From positions 1-38,599 of the forward strand of contig JAUYKA010000032.1 of the NCBI GenBank assembly GCA_030698495.1: a stretch of DNA of 38,599 bases. Reading direction: 5' to 3'. This DNA comes from a bacterium (GTDB lineage: Bacteria > Patescibacteriota > Andersenbacteria > UBA10190). The position numbers and the translations under genes are program-made. Positions 1-7,209 of the stretch are shown one piece after another; position 1 is the stretch's first letter, and the number at the start of each line of letters is the position of its first letter. The notes beneath the pieces were generated by a model that ran no database searches, was not told the DNA's origin, and worked only from the letters and a program-made list of their open reading frames with translations.

Positions 1-40
1 CTTCAGCTTCACCTCCTTTCTGACAATGGGCAGAACCCAT
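1..40 (-). promoter_or_regulatory. Leader and strong Shine-Dalgarno of a gene left of the window
   Basis: Read on the minus strand, positions 19-10 give AAAGGAGGTG, a near-perfect Shine-Dalgarno. No well-spaced start codon follows inside the window, so a minus-strand gene probably starts just outside the left edge. A 5-bp hairpin (ATGGG at 26-30, CCCAT at 36-40) lies just upstream in its leader. The plus strand resembles the 3' end of 16S rRNA (CACCTCCTTTCT), but the bases before it do not match the conserved 16S tail. Confidence 0.35.
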
Positions 41-406
41 CGTAAACGTTCTTCTTGAATGGTTTGGGGCATATGGGCTGACATTCCTCAAGCCTACGAG
101 GCTCTAGGGGAAAACCGCCATATGTGTGTGCACATTACCAATCGTACTTGACAGACTATCATAAAAAGAGTATGATTACTTGTTAGTTGAGGGGCGTTGT
201 ATTTGGCCATAGAATTACCAATAAAGAGTACTTTTAAGCCAATTTTTGTAAGGTTATATATCTTCTTGCCTGTTAATCACTAGCATTGTCAGGCATGAGG
301 ATGTATTGATTGCTCTCTTCACTTGCTTGCTACCGATGTAGTAAAGCCCCGTTGCTCCGGGTAGGAGCTAGTCTTTCAGGCAACTAGCCTGCGAAAGGAA
401 TGTGTC
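41..406 (+). other. Long noncoding leader region of the DGR variable protein
   Basis: No credible gene is seen in these 366 bases. They hold a consensus promoter (148-176) and about 220 bases of presumptive 5' UTR. Two mutually exclusive hairpins sit just before the ribosome binding site: GCTAGT (367-372) with ACTAGC (383-388), and CAGGC (377-381) with GCCTG (387-391). A further 5-bp stem (GCCTG...CAGGC) lies near 280-296. The Shine-Dalgarno GAAAGGA ends about 7 bases before the ATG at 407. The length and alternative pairing suggest post-transcriptional control, but I recognise no known riboswitch. Confidence 0.5.
148..176 (+). promoter_or_regulatory. Strong sigma70-type promoter for the DGR target gene
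   Basis: TTGACA at 148-153, an exact 17-base spacer, and TATGAT at 171-176. The predicted transcription start is near 183, about 220 bases before the variable-protein start codon. Confidence 0.75.
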
Positions 407-1054
407 ATGGTCGCGAAATACAGTGAGTGGACTCGTGGTCAGGATGAAGCCTTGCTGAACAAGCTGGGTGGTATGAAAGTCGCTCTGCGCCTTCTCAACT
501 GCCGCGAAGTCAACGTGGAATTCGGGGACGAAGAAACGGTTGCGACAGTCGCTGCCATTGCTCCCAAACTGAAAGTCTGGAGACGGATCAAGCTCGGCAC
601 CGGCCTCAAAACCGCTGACGATTTCCGTCAGGCCATCAAGGACAACGATCTGCGCCTTGGCGACTGGGCAAGCGACATTCTCGGCAAGGAAGCCTTCACT
701 GTTGCTATCGAAGAGCAGGAAGTCGACCTCGTCGTGATGTCGGTGAAAGAACTCGGCTTCAAAGGCAATGCGCGTTTTGATCAGATTTGCGCTCGTGCCA
801 AGGAGCTGGGGTTGGAGCTGTGTCCCGCCGAAGTTGGTCCCCAGTTGCGTTTACAGTATCTGGACCAGCCCAAGAACGAGTGGCTCATCATTGCGATGGA
901 AGCCATTCGCGATTCGGACGGCCACCTGGGCGTCTTCGACGTCGAGCACGTTGACGATGGTCGTTGGTTGCGTGCCGGCGGTGGTGATCCCGTCAGTGTC
1001 TGGTATCCTGACGACCGGTTTGTGTTTGTCTCCTGCAAGGCTTTGGTTCCTTAG
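407..1054 (+). CDS. DGR variable (target) protein, C-type-lectin-like C-terminus
   Basis: This 215-residue protein is the diversified target of the adjacent retroelement. The last ~45 residues (about 167-211) are encoded by the variable repeat at 904-1038, which matches the template repeat at 1368-1502 except almost only at template adenines. The C-terminus (DDGRWLR...VWYPDDRFVFVSCK) has the Trp/Gly-rich pattern of the formylglycine-generating-enzyme/C-type-lectin fold of DGR ligand-binding domains. The first ~160 residues (Arg/Lys/Glu-rich, with the segment AEVGPQLRLQY near 137-150) resemble those of DGR targets I associate with CPR bacteria. No signal peptide or membrane helix is visible, so its location is unclear. 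Thirteen codons carry adenine-derived changes, twelve altering the residue, mostly template Asn/Asp codons changed to Gly, Asp, Ser, Val, Tyr or His. The Shine-Dalgarno GAAAGGA precedes ATG 407. Confidence 0.9.
   Translation: MVAKYSEWTRGQDEALLNKLGGMKVALRLLNCREVNVEFGDEETVATVAAIAPKLKVWRRIKLGTGLKTADDFRQAIKDNDLRLGDWASDILGKEAFTVAIEEQEVDLVVMSVKELGFKGNARFDQICARAKELGLELCPAEVGPQLRLQYLDQPKNEWLIIAMEAIRDSDGHLGVFDVEHVDDGRWLRAGGGDPVSVWYPDDRFVFVSCKALVP
904..1038 (+). repeat. DGR variable repeat (VR)
   Basis: A 135-bp copy of the template repeat at a constant offset of 464 bases. I count 15 mismatches. Fourteen are at template adenines: 10 A-to-G (917, 930, 938, 946, 977, 978, 981, 986, 996, 1013), 3 A-to-T (951, 993, 1004) and 1 A-to-C (923). 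The one other change is T in the template to G at 980. The 3' part (1014-1038) is identical to the template and probably holds the initiation-of-mutagenic-homing site. Confidence 0.95.
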
Positions 1055-1091
1055 ACTCTTCGACCTTGTTGTCGTTGCCCTTTGACCCCTT

Positions 1092-1131
1092 GAGCCCTTT
1101 ACAATTCGTTTTGCATCGGGCTCTTTTCTTT
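1092..1131 (+). terminator. Putative terminator after the variable protein
   Basis: GAGCCC (1092-1097) pairs with GGGCTC (1118-1123), followed by TTTTCTTT. The loop is long (20 bases), so this is a moderate-strength call. It would separate the variable-protein transcript from the template RNA. Confidence 0.5.
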
Positions 1132-1367
1132 ACTACAATTTTACATGGCATAGGTGACAACGTGGGCGGTTACGGCTTCCCGCTGCTTATTGCTAGTATC
1201 CATACAATCCAGAATATTCTCGGCTACGGTTTAGGATAGCGCGGTGTATGCAGACACTTCACCTCAAAATGAAGCTACTTGGTGTAGGGTGTTAGGGCAT
1301 GTGAGATGCCAAAAGCAATTCAGCCTTAAGAGTATTCAAGGGGCAGTGGAATAGACGGCATCCTATA
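1132..1367 (+). other. Noncoding region upstream of the DGR template repeat
   Basis: About 236 bases with no gene. It lies between the putative terminator of the variable protein and the template repeat, so it should hold the promoter and 5' part of the template RNA. I see no clear consensus promoter here. Confidence 0.4.
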
Positions 1368-1502
1368 CATTCGCGATTCGAACGGCAACCTGGACGTCTT
1401 CAACGTCGAACACGATGACGATGGTCGTTGGTTGCGTGCCAACTATGGTAATCCCGACAATGTCTGGAATCCTGACAACCGGTTTGTGTTTGTCTCCTGC
1501 AA
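1368..1502 (+). repeat. DGR template repeat (TR)
   Basis: A 135-bp noncoding donor sequence in the same orientation as the variable repeat. Its RNA would be copied by the reverse transcriptase at 1951-2949 with errors at adenines, and the cDNA would replace the variable repeat. In the frame of the target it reads NYGNPDNVWNPDN, and its AAC/AAT codons are the typical hypermutable codons of DGR templates. A short ORF runs through it, but there is no sign that it is translated. Confidence 0.95.
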
Positions 1503-1519
1503 CTTCTTCATTATCCTCC
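1503..1519 (+). ncRNA. 3' flank of the template RNA, leading into antisense of avd
   Basis: In the Bordetella phage DGR the functional template RNA continues about 140 bases past the template repeat. Here only 17 bases separate the repeat from the stop codon of the minus-strand avd gene, so an RNA of similar design would run antisense through avd. No secondary-structure computation was done. Confidence 0.3.
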
Positions 1520-1918
1520 TTATTGTTTAGGGAGCGAGGTTTGTTTATCGCGCGCAGGCTGGATAAATTGTTCGGCCTGCTTGCGCCAGCCCCCGAGCAT
1601 CTTTCCGACCTCGGTTAGGGGATTAGAAAGCTCCATGTACTTTTTGTTGTTCAGAGCCTTTAATTCCCAAGCTATTTGTAGGAAGAATTTGAGCGAATCT
1701 AATTTCTGGGTGGCTTTCTGAATGACAGCTAGCTTTTCGCGTCGTTGGGTATAACTGGCAATAAGAATTAATTCGACTGTCTCGGTGAAAAGTCCATCGA
1801 TTTTTTCGCCGAGCGTATAGCGGGTTAAGCGCGGAATATCTTCTAGTAATCCGTGCCAGGACTTATAGGCACTGGTTGCTTTCGTGAGAATAGTCACGTT
1901 TGTGGTATGCGTTGGCAT
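1520..1918 (-). CDS. avd: Avd-like DGR accessory protein (four-helix bundle)
   Basis: A 132-residue, Lys/Leu/Glu-rich, all-helical protein with the pattern of the Avd/four-helix-bundle family: long amphipathic helices around 10-35, 40-60, 62-90 and 98-125, with motifs such as EDIPRLTRYTLGEKID and LKFFLQIAWELKALNNKKY. Avd proteins form pentameric barrels that bind the DGR reverse transcriptase and template RNA and are needed for mutagenic homing. Unusually, it is encoded opposite to the target, template and RT. Its 3' end lies 17 bases from the template repeat, and its start is only 32 bases from the RT start. No Shine-Dalgarno precedes the ATG. Confidence 0.85.
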   Translation of the reverse strand: MPTHTTNVTILTKATSAYKSWHGLLEDIPRLTRYTLGEKIDGLFTETVELILIASYTQRREKLAVIQKATQKLDSLKFFLQIAWELKALNNKKYMELSNPLTEVGKMLGGWRKQAEQFIQPARDKQTSLPKQ

Positions 1919-1950
1919 AATGTGGTTGGGTTTTTAATAAATAAATTGTT

Positions 1951-2949
1951 ATGTGTACTCAGCTCAAAGTTACCTTTGAACAAATCATCTCTTTTGAAAA
2001 TCTGCTTGAAGCATGGCAGGAATTTATAAGGGGAAAGAGAAACAAACAAGACGTGCAGTTTTTTGGCCTGCATTTGATGGATAATTTAGCAGATTTGCAC
2101 CTCGACCTAGCGCACCAAACGTACCAACACGGCTCATATCACGCGTTCTCTATATCTGACCCTAAGCCAAGAAACATCCATAAAGCAAGTGTACGGGATC
2201 GAGTCCTGCATCATGCGATTTACCGCAAACTCTACCCATTTTTTGACCACACGTTCATTGCCGATTCATATTCTTGTCGCAATAAAAAGGGAACACATAA
2301 GACTTTAGAGCGATTGACTGCTATGGCCAACCAGGTGAGTGCCAATCATACGAAAACTTGCTGGGTATTAAAGTGCGATATTACTAAATTCTTTGCTAGC
2401 ATTAACCAAGATATTCTGCTTTATATTTTAGGCTTATATATTCCTGATGAGAAAATTCTTTGGCTTCTCCAAAAAACTATTACCAGCTTTTCAACAAAAG
2501 AAAGGACGGGGTTGCCTTTGGGAAATCTTACTTCACAACTATTGGTCAATATCTATATGAATCAGTTTGATCAATACGTAAAACACATACTTAAAGCAAG
2601 ACACTATATCCGCTATGCTGATGACTTTGTTTTTCTATCAAATAGCCATCATTTGCTGGAGAGACAAGTTAGATTTATTCAAATCTTTTTAGAACAATGT
2701 TTGTTATTGTCTCTTCATCCCCACAAGGTTTCGATTCAGACCCTAGCTTCCGGTGTGGATTTTTTGGGCTGGGTCCACTTTCCTAATCATCGCGTATTAA
2801 GGACTACTACAAAGAAACGAATGGAGCGGCGGTTGGCGGTTAATTCCGAGCGGCCTACGTTAGCGTCGTATTTAGGAATGTTGAGCCATGGGGATACTCA
2901 GAGGATAAGGGGGGAAATGCTTAATAAGTATTGGCGACCGATCAATTAA
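1951..2949 (+). CDS. DGR reverse transcriptase
   Basis: A 332-residue group-II-intron-like reverse transcriptase. Visible motifs are KCDITKFFASI (about 141-151, first catalytic Asp), GLPLGNLTSQ (187-196) and YADD (222-225), followed by a thumb-like region (DFLGWVHFPNHRVLR). The motif-4 box GNLTSQ is of the (I/V/L)GxxxSQ type found in DGR enzymes. There is no maturase X or HNH domain, and the length suits a DGR RT. It acts on the template RNA at 1368-1502 with Avd. The ATG at 1951 has no Shine-Dalgarno. An AT-rich TAAATA at 1938-1943 could serve as a -10 for a leaderless mRNA, or RT may be read from the template RNA transcript. Confidence 0.95.
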   Translation: MCTQLKVTFEQIISFENLLEAWQEFIRGKRNKQDVQFFGLHLMDNLADLHLDLAHQTYQHGSYHAFSISDPKPRNIHKASVRDRVLHHAIYRKLYPFFDHTFIADSYSCRNKKGTHKTLERLTAMANQVSANHTKTCWVLKCDITKFFASINQDILLYILGLYIPDEKILWLLQKTITSFSTKERTGLPLGNLTSQLLVNIYMNQFDQYVKHILKARHYIRYADDFVFLSNSHHLLERQVRFIQIFLEQCLLLSLHPHKVSIQTLASGVDFLGWVHFPNHRVLRTTTKKRMERRLAVNSERPTLASYLGMLSHGDTQRIRGEMLNKYWRPIN

Positions 2950-2987
2950 TTTATATCTAAAGGTAAATATGATTATTCTTCTTTCAC

Positions 2988-3974
2988 TCATTCACTTCTT
3001 TCCATATCAAACCCTTCTTGGGTATATTGCCCCGGTTTCTCGGAAATCGCGAAACCGTAAAGGATGGGTTCGGAAGATATGCCTTCGGTGACAAAAGTCA
3101 GGTACGCCAAGTTTGGCGCATTTTGGAATTTTGTCGGATATTCCACGTAATAACGGCCGCCTTTACGAATGACTTGACTGGGTTCGTCAATGTGAACATA
3201 GGGGCCGAGTAAATCCCGCTTGTTGTTTATCGGATCTTTTTTCAGCAGTTCCCTTAAAACAAATCCGCAGTATTTACAAAAATTGCCAAAGTCTTTTTGG
3301 TTATAATAGCCAAACATTTCTTTGGCCATCGGATCGACGTAGGCAATAACTGTTTGTTGTTCCCGGTCGTCAAGATAGTAGACCTTTTCTTGGAACATTT
3401 TGGCACTAATGAGAAGCGAGCCGATGGACAGAAAAACGACTAAACTTCCCAGCAACTTTTTTTTGGTAGCAAACAGATAGATACCAAAAATTAATAGGAT
3501 GGCCAGATTGATTCGCGTATAAACAAAGTTTTGGTAAAAAGAAGAAGGGTTGGCGATAGCGCTCATTAGAACAGATATAGAAACAACAACCAGCGCGATG
3601 AGTTTTTTGGCACCTTGCTTTGTTCTGGCCCAAAAAACTGAATTAACCAGGAGAAAAAATAGAAATAACGACAGTATTAACATGGAGATTCTTTCGTCAA
3701 GGATGCTGGAGAAAATACCGCCGGTTTTATTGTCAGAGCTGTCAAGGGTGATGCCGTTAATCAGCAGAGATACCAGTACCAGAGAAAAGAATGACACTGA
3801 ACTTAAGAATTTCAGGTTTTTAAAAACAAGCAGGGTGTAGAGAGACAGGGTAATGGCATATGAGATAAGAGCGGCCGGTAAATTTTTAACGGTAATATAA
3901 TAGAGGGAAAAGGCGGCCGGTATAAACGCTGCCAGGTATAAAAGAATCCAAGCGATTTTTTTAGAAATGGTCAC
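2988..3974 (-). CDS. Multi-pass membrane protein with C-terminal soluble domain
   Basis: A 328-residue protein I do not recognise. The first ~190 residues hold about seven hydrophobic segments (near 7-27, 33-50, 56-73, 95-113, 124-141, 153-168 and 174-190). The rest (about 195-328) is soluble, with a CKYC motif near 234-237 and a beta-rich end. It starts with GTG, and no Shine-Dalgarno is seen. Its start region is divergent from the beta-propeller gene at 4066, with 91 bases between. The function is unknown, and a role in the envelope is only a guess from topology. Confidence 0.75.
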   Translation of the reverse strand: MTISKKIAWILLYLAAFIPAAFSLYYITVKNLPAALISYAITLSLYTLLVFKNLKFLSSVSFFSLVLVSLLINGITLDSSDNKTGGIFSSILDERISMLILSLFLFFLLVNSVFWARTKQGAKKLIALVVVSISVLMSAIANPSSFYQNFVYTRINLAILLIFGIYLFATKKKLLGSLVVFLSIGSLLISAKMFQEKVYYLDDREQQTVIAYVDPMAKEMFGYYNQKDFGNFCKYCGFVLRELLKKDPINNKRDLLGPYVHIDEPSQVIRKGGRYYVEYPTKFQNAPNLAYLTFVTEGISSEPILYGFAISEKPGQYTQEGFDMERSE

Positions 3975-4029
3975 AGATGCAGTTCAGGAGGACGATTAAG
4001 GGTCTATTTATATAATAGCACAAACAGGT

Positions 4030-4058
4030 TTGGTTAGTTGGGACAATGGGCATAAAAT
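4030..4058 (+). promoter_or_regulatory. Promoter predicting a leaderless mRNA for the beta-propeller gene
   Basis: TTGGTT at 4030-4035, a 17-base spacer, and TAAAAT at 4053-4058. The ATG at 4066 lies 8 bases after the -10 hexamer, so transcription would start at or one base before the start codon. No Shine-Dalgarno is present. Confidence 0.45.
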
Positions 4059-4065
4059 ATAAGTA

Positions 4066-6165
4066 ATGGTGAATCTTTCTAGATTTTTGGTTATTTTGTT
4101 TATTGTGGGTCTCTTGGGATTTCTTGCCACTCCCAATGAATTGTTAGCCGAGTATAAATCAGATACGCCGTCGGGGCAGAATATTGCCAAGCTGCCGGCG
4201 ACGCCGGACGATCCTAAATTACTTAACGGCCATGTTTATCCGAACTGGGGGCCGGTATGCCAAAGGTATACATATTCGGTAATTTATGTGGATGACAAGG
4301 GCAGAGCGCCGGAATATGTGAAAATATATTTTAACGGTCAGATGTATGACATGGAGAAAGAAGATCCGGCTAGCAGTGATTATTTCCGGGGCGTTAAATA
4401 TGTTTACAAATATGTGCCTAAAAAACTGGGTTCCAATTTCTACTTTTTTGAAGCGTCCAATGGTCTCGGCAAAGCCAGGAGTAATATCATTGATTCGCCT
4501 GACAACGGGCCGGTATTGTTTAACAGCGCCTTTGAAAAAAACGAAATTGCGGTGGTGGATGCCAGTCAGCAAACAAAAATCTTGGCCTATGACGTTGGAG
4601 ACGAGTGGGTCGGCGGGGTGGCATTAAGTGATGATGGTAAATACTTAGCTGCCAAAACCCACAAAAAAATCTATCTTTTTGATACCTCAAAACCAGATAA
4701 TCCTATTTGGGTGTATGAAGGTCCGGGAGAACGTCCCGGGGATGTAAAGGGAGGGATTGATATCTCTGGTGACGGGAGCCGAATTTTTGCTTCAATTGGT
4801 GGCAGGGGTATCTTGTTTGACAATAAAAGCAACGAACCGCTTTGGATCTATCAAGGAACTAATAATGCCTATAATGCAGCTATCTCCAAAGACGGCAAGT
4901 ATATGGCGATGGGAACGGCCGGCGGGGTATCGAGCACGGCTGACGGCTATCAATCATTCCCAGACACTAATCTTTTAATCTTGTGGAATGAGAAAAGTGA
5001 AGCGCCTTTATGGCAGTATCACACCGAAGGAAACTGGCATGATGTTTCTTTATCTGATGACGGCAGTTTTATAACCGGCGCGACCGGTTGTCCTGACAGG
5101 AGATTCTATCTTTTCTCTAAAGATTCAAATAAACCAGTTATAAGAAGCGAGATGCTGACAAAGGATTCGCCGGTGCACCGGGCAAAAATTTCCGGGGACG
5201 GCCGGTATGCGGCCGTCGGCAGCGAGTCTAATGACGGGGCAGTGTTTCTGTTTTTCCAGGACTCAAGTACGCCGGTCTGGAAAGCGCCTATGCCCGATCG
5301 AAGCTCGGTCAGAGCATTGAATTTTACTTCCGACGGCAAATATATCGGGGCAGCTACATTCAAAGGTGATGTTTTTATTTTCGGCCGTGATTCAGACAAT
5401 CCCATCGCTCACTGGAATGTCGCTAATGTGTCATTGGGAGGAGTTGATATTGCCGAGGATGGCAGTTTTATAGCTGCTGGCGGAACTGATAACAAGCTGC
5501 ATATTTTTCCGCGGGATTCCGCGGTACCGAAAAGTATTGATTTTAACGAATACGTGCAGGAAGTGGATATTGCGGCCAACGGAAAATATATCGCGGCTGG
5601 AACTGGCGGGTCTGTTTATTTTTTTGAAGCGTTCGAGGGCTCTATGCCACCAGCGGTTGAATGTCAGGAGATTAAAGAGCCTCCAGTCGAGGAGGCAACA
5701 ATTATCAATCAGCCCTTGTCTGGCAATGCAGTTATAAAGGACGCAAGGACAGATAAAAAACAATGGCCGGGAATGTTGTTTGGCTTTGGTTTTTTGGGTT
5801 CACTAATGGTCTTAGCCGGTTATATCGGGGCGGTTAAATATGGCTGGTTATCCAAGCTAAAGCGCATACCAGTAAAGGAGATGGCAGAAATACAATCAGC
5901 TGATGGCCGAGAAGAGAGGTTGAAGTTGAATAGAAAAATTGTTACTGCGATTAGCGCCGTTAGTTTGATTTTTCTGGTATTGACTGTTATGGCTGGAGTA
6001 ATAAATGGGATAAACAAGCAGAAACTGGAGAATAGTGGAAAACAAGGGCAGGAAGCTGCTTTGGCAGAAGAGGGTGAAATTAAGGAGACGGGATGTGGCA
6101 ACAGTATGTGTGAGCCTGATCGTGGTGAAACAAAAGCAAGCTGCCCGCAAGATTGCTTGGAGTAA
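4066..6165 (+). CDS. Membrane-anchored WD40/PQQ-like beta-propeller protein
   Basis: A 699-residue exported protein. Residues 1-28 look like a signal peptide or anchor (hydrophobic core ending near ATPNELLAE). About eight beta-propeller blades follow between ~170 and 530, each with an (S/A)xDGxYxAxG-like strand and a xVYLF/FIF strand, as in SLSDDGKYLAA, AISKDGKYMAM and DIAEDGSFIAAGG. Two membrane helices lie near 566-590 and 625-650. The C-terminal tail has six cysteines in a CGNxxCEP...CPQDC arrangement, a motif seen at the ends of surface proteins in several uncultured lineages. The predicted topology puts both the propeller and the Cys-rich tail outside, so a binding or scaffold role at the surface is likely. 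The ligand cannot be read from the sequence. Confidence 0.8.
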   Translation: MVNLSRFLVILFIVGLLGFLATPNELLAEYKSDTPSGQNIAKLPATPDDPKLLNGHVYPNWGPVCQRYTYSVIYVDDKGRAPEYVKIYFNGQMYDMEKEDPASSDYFRGVKYVYKYVPKKLGSNFYFFEASNGLGKARSNIIDSPDNGPVLFNSAFEKNEIAVVDASQQTKILAYDVGDEWVGGVALSDDGKYLAAKTHKKIYLFDTSKPDNPIWVYEGPGERPGDVKGGIDISGDGSRIFASIGGRGILFDNKSNEPLWIYQGTNNAYNAAISKDGKYMAMGTAGGVSSTADGYQSFPDTNLLILWNEKSEAPLWQYHTEGNWHDVSLSDDGSFITGATGCPDRRFYLFSKDSNKPVIRSEMLTKDSPVHRAKISGDGRYAAVGSESNDGAVFLFFQDSSTPVWKAPMPDRSSVRALNFTSDGKYIGAATFKGDVFIFGRDSDNPIAHWNVANVSLGGVDIAEDGSFIAAGGTDNKLHIFPRDSAVPKSIDFNEYVQEVDIAANGKYIAAGTGGSVYFFEAFEGSMPPAVECQEIKEPPVEEATIINQPLSGNAVIKDARTDKKQWPGMLFGFGFLGSLMVLAGYIGAVKYGWLSKLKRIPVKEMAEIQSADGREERLKLNRKIVTAISAVSLIFLVLTVMAGVINGINKQKLENSGKQGQEAALAEEGEIKETGCGNSMCEPDRGETKASCPQDCLE

Positions 6166-6458
6166 ACAGGAAAATAAGAACGGGCACTTTCTATGCTGCC
6201 ATCTCTGGCTGGACAGTTTTTCGGAAAGAGCAATCTCATAAGTCGCCGGTAATGGAGGAATGAAATGCCGTCTGTAGTTACGTGACAGGTTTCGTTAAAT
6301 GGTTAAGGGGTCAAGGACAAGGAGAAATGGCTTACATGGGGGTTGAGGCGCTTAAGCTCTTTGGGCGTTCTTGACTTTGGCTGGTTTGTCGTGCACAATT
6401 TTAAGTTGCTGCCAGAGGACAGCGAGACTTAGGTTCTTTTGCAATAAGGAGACTTGTG
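6166..6458 (+). other. Intergenic region before the YdcF-like gene
   Basis: Nearly 300 bases without a credible gene. It contains the promoter at 6371-6399 and a leader of about 50 bases. No clear terminator for the beta-propeller gene is visible. Confidence 0.5.
6371..6399 (+). promoter_or_regulatory. Promoter of the YdcF-like gene
   Basis: TTGACT (6371-6376), a 17-base spacer, and CACAAT (6394-6399). The Shine-Dalgarno AAGGAG follows at 6446-6451. Confidence 0.6.
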
Positions 6459-7130
6459 ATGCTAGACACTTTGCAGTTGTATCGTTGTATGTGTCTGATG
6501 TCCGGTAGATTTCCCCGGTTGGTTCATTGCGGAAAGGTCAGCGCGATTTTTGTTTGGGGGCGGGCTGTGGATGAGGGGGCACCGACACCATACGACGATG
6601 GAGTGTTGAAATTGGTAGCCGATTTGTATCGGCAGACAGGAGCGCCGGTGATTATCCCCGGTTATTGCGGGGTTGATGTGGGACAAGGTGGGACCGGTTA
6701 TCCGGGACCACAGGTGTGGCGTGGTGTTTTGAAGGTACTAGGAGTACCTGGTGATCAGGTTATAAGTGGTTCCGGTTGTGGTCATAACACCAAGACGGAG
6801 ATGGACGATTTTCTGGATTTAGCAATGACCAAGCGCTGGCGTACGATACTGGCGGTGACGCAGGTGCATAACGCTCTTCGGGCCATGCTGGGCGCTGTCA
6901 AGTCAATGGCCAACCAGCACATTTCACGTCTGATGGTGGTCCCGATGTGGCCAGTTGCGTTTGACTGGGGGCGCGAGTGTTACGGGTCGCAAGGGGAGGG
7001 GCCGTTTCCGCGGACAAGATGGGTTGATGAGGAGTTTGACCGGATTGTTCGATATCAGGCGAAGGGCGACTTGGCGAGCCTAACTGACTTGTACGCGTAT
7101 CTGATGTGGCTTTATCGTGAGCTACAATAG
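6459..7130 (+). CDS. YdcF-like (DUF218) protein
   Basis: About 223 residues with a DUF218/YdcF-type Rossmann-like fold: an early strand (AIFVWGRAV), an Asp/Gly-rich loop (YDDGVLKLVADLYRQTG), the family signature around NTKTEM (GHNTKTEMDDFLDLA, near 110-124), and a conserved strand followed by histidine (ILAVTQVHNALRAMLGAVK). Members are linked to envelope or S-adenosylmethionine-related functions, but the reaction is unknown. ATG 6459 is 7 bases from AAGGAG, which favours it over GTG 6456. There is no membrane helix, unlike many envelope-anchored homologues. It is monocistronic, with its own promoter and terminator. Confidence 0.7.
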   Translation: MLDTLQLYRCMCLMSGRFPRLVHCGKVSAIFVWGRAVDEGAPTPYDDGVLKLVADLYRQTGAPVIIPGYCGVDVGQGGTGYPGPQVWRGVLKVLGVPGDQVISGSGCGHNTKTEMDDFLDLAMTKRWRTILAVTQVHNALRAMLGAVKSMANQHISRLMVVPMWPVAFDWGRECYGSQGEGPFPRTRWVDEEFDRIVRYQAKGDLASLTDLYAYLMWLYRELQ

Positions 7131-7145
7131 ACTGTGTGATGTTTC

Positions 7146-7176
7146 CCGCTCGAGGTTTTTACCCCGGGCGGTTTTT
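7146..7176 (+). terminator. Rho-independent terminator after the YdcF-like gene
   Basis: CCGCTCGAGG (7146-7155) pairs with CCCCGGGCGG (7162-7171), with one mismatch and one G-T pair, followed by TTTTT. Confidence 0.75.
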
Positions 7177-7209
7177 CATTTTCGGCCAAACGTATAAACT
7201 AAAAGTATA

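Noticed and set aside
1-22. Resemblance to the 3' end of 16S rRNA (CACCTCCTTTCT)
   Set aside because: The preceding bases do not match the conserved GGCTGGAT, and the reverse strand makes a good Shine-Dalgarno. A divergent gene is the simpler reading.
341-406. Known riboswitch (for example preQ1 or SAM type) in the DGR leader
   Set aside because: The hairpins do not match the conserved core sequences of the classes I can recall. It is left as an unassigned structured leader.
1415-1618. Plus-strand ORF of 67 codons over the template repeat
   Set aside because: It only reflects the template's similarity to the target gene, in another frame, and it runs antisense through avd. There is no ribosome site.
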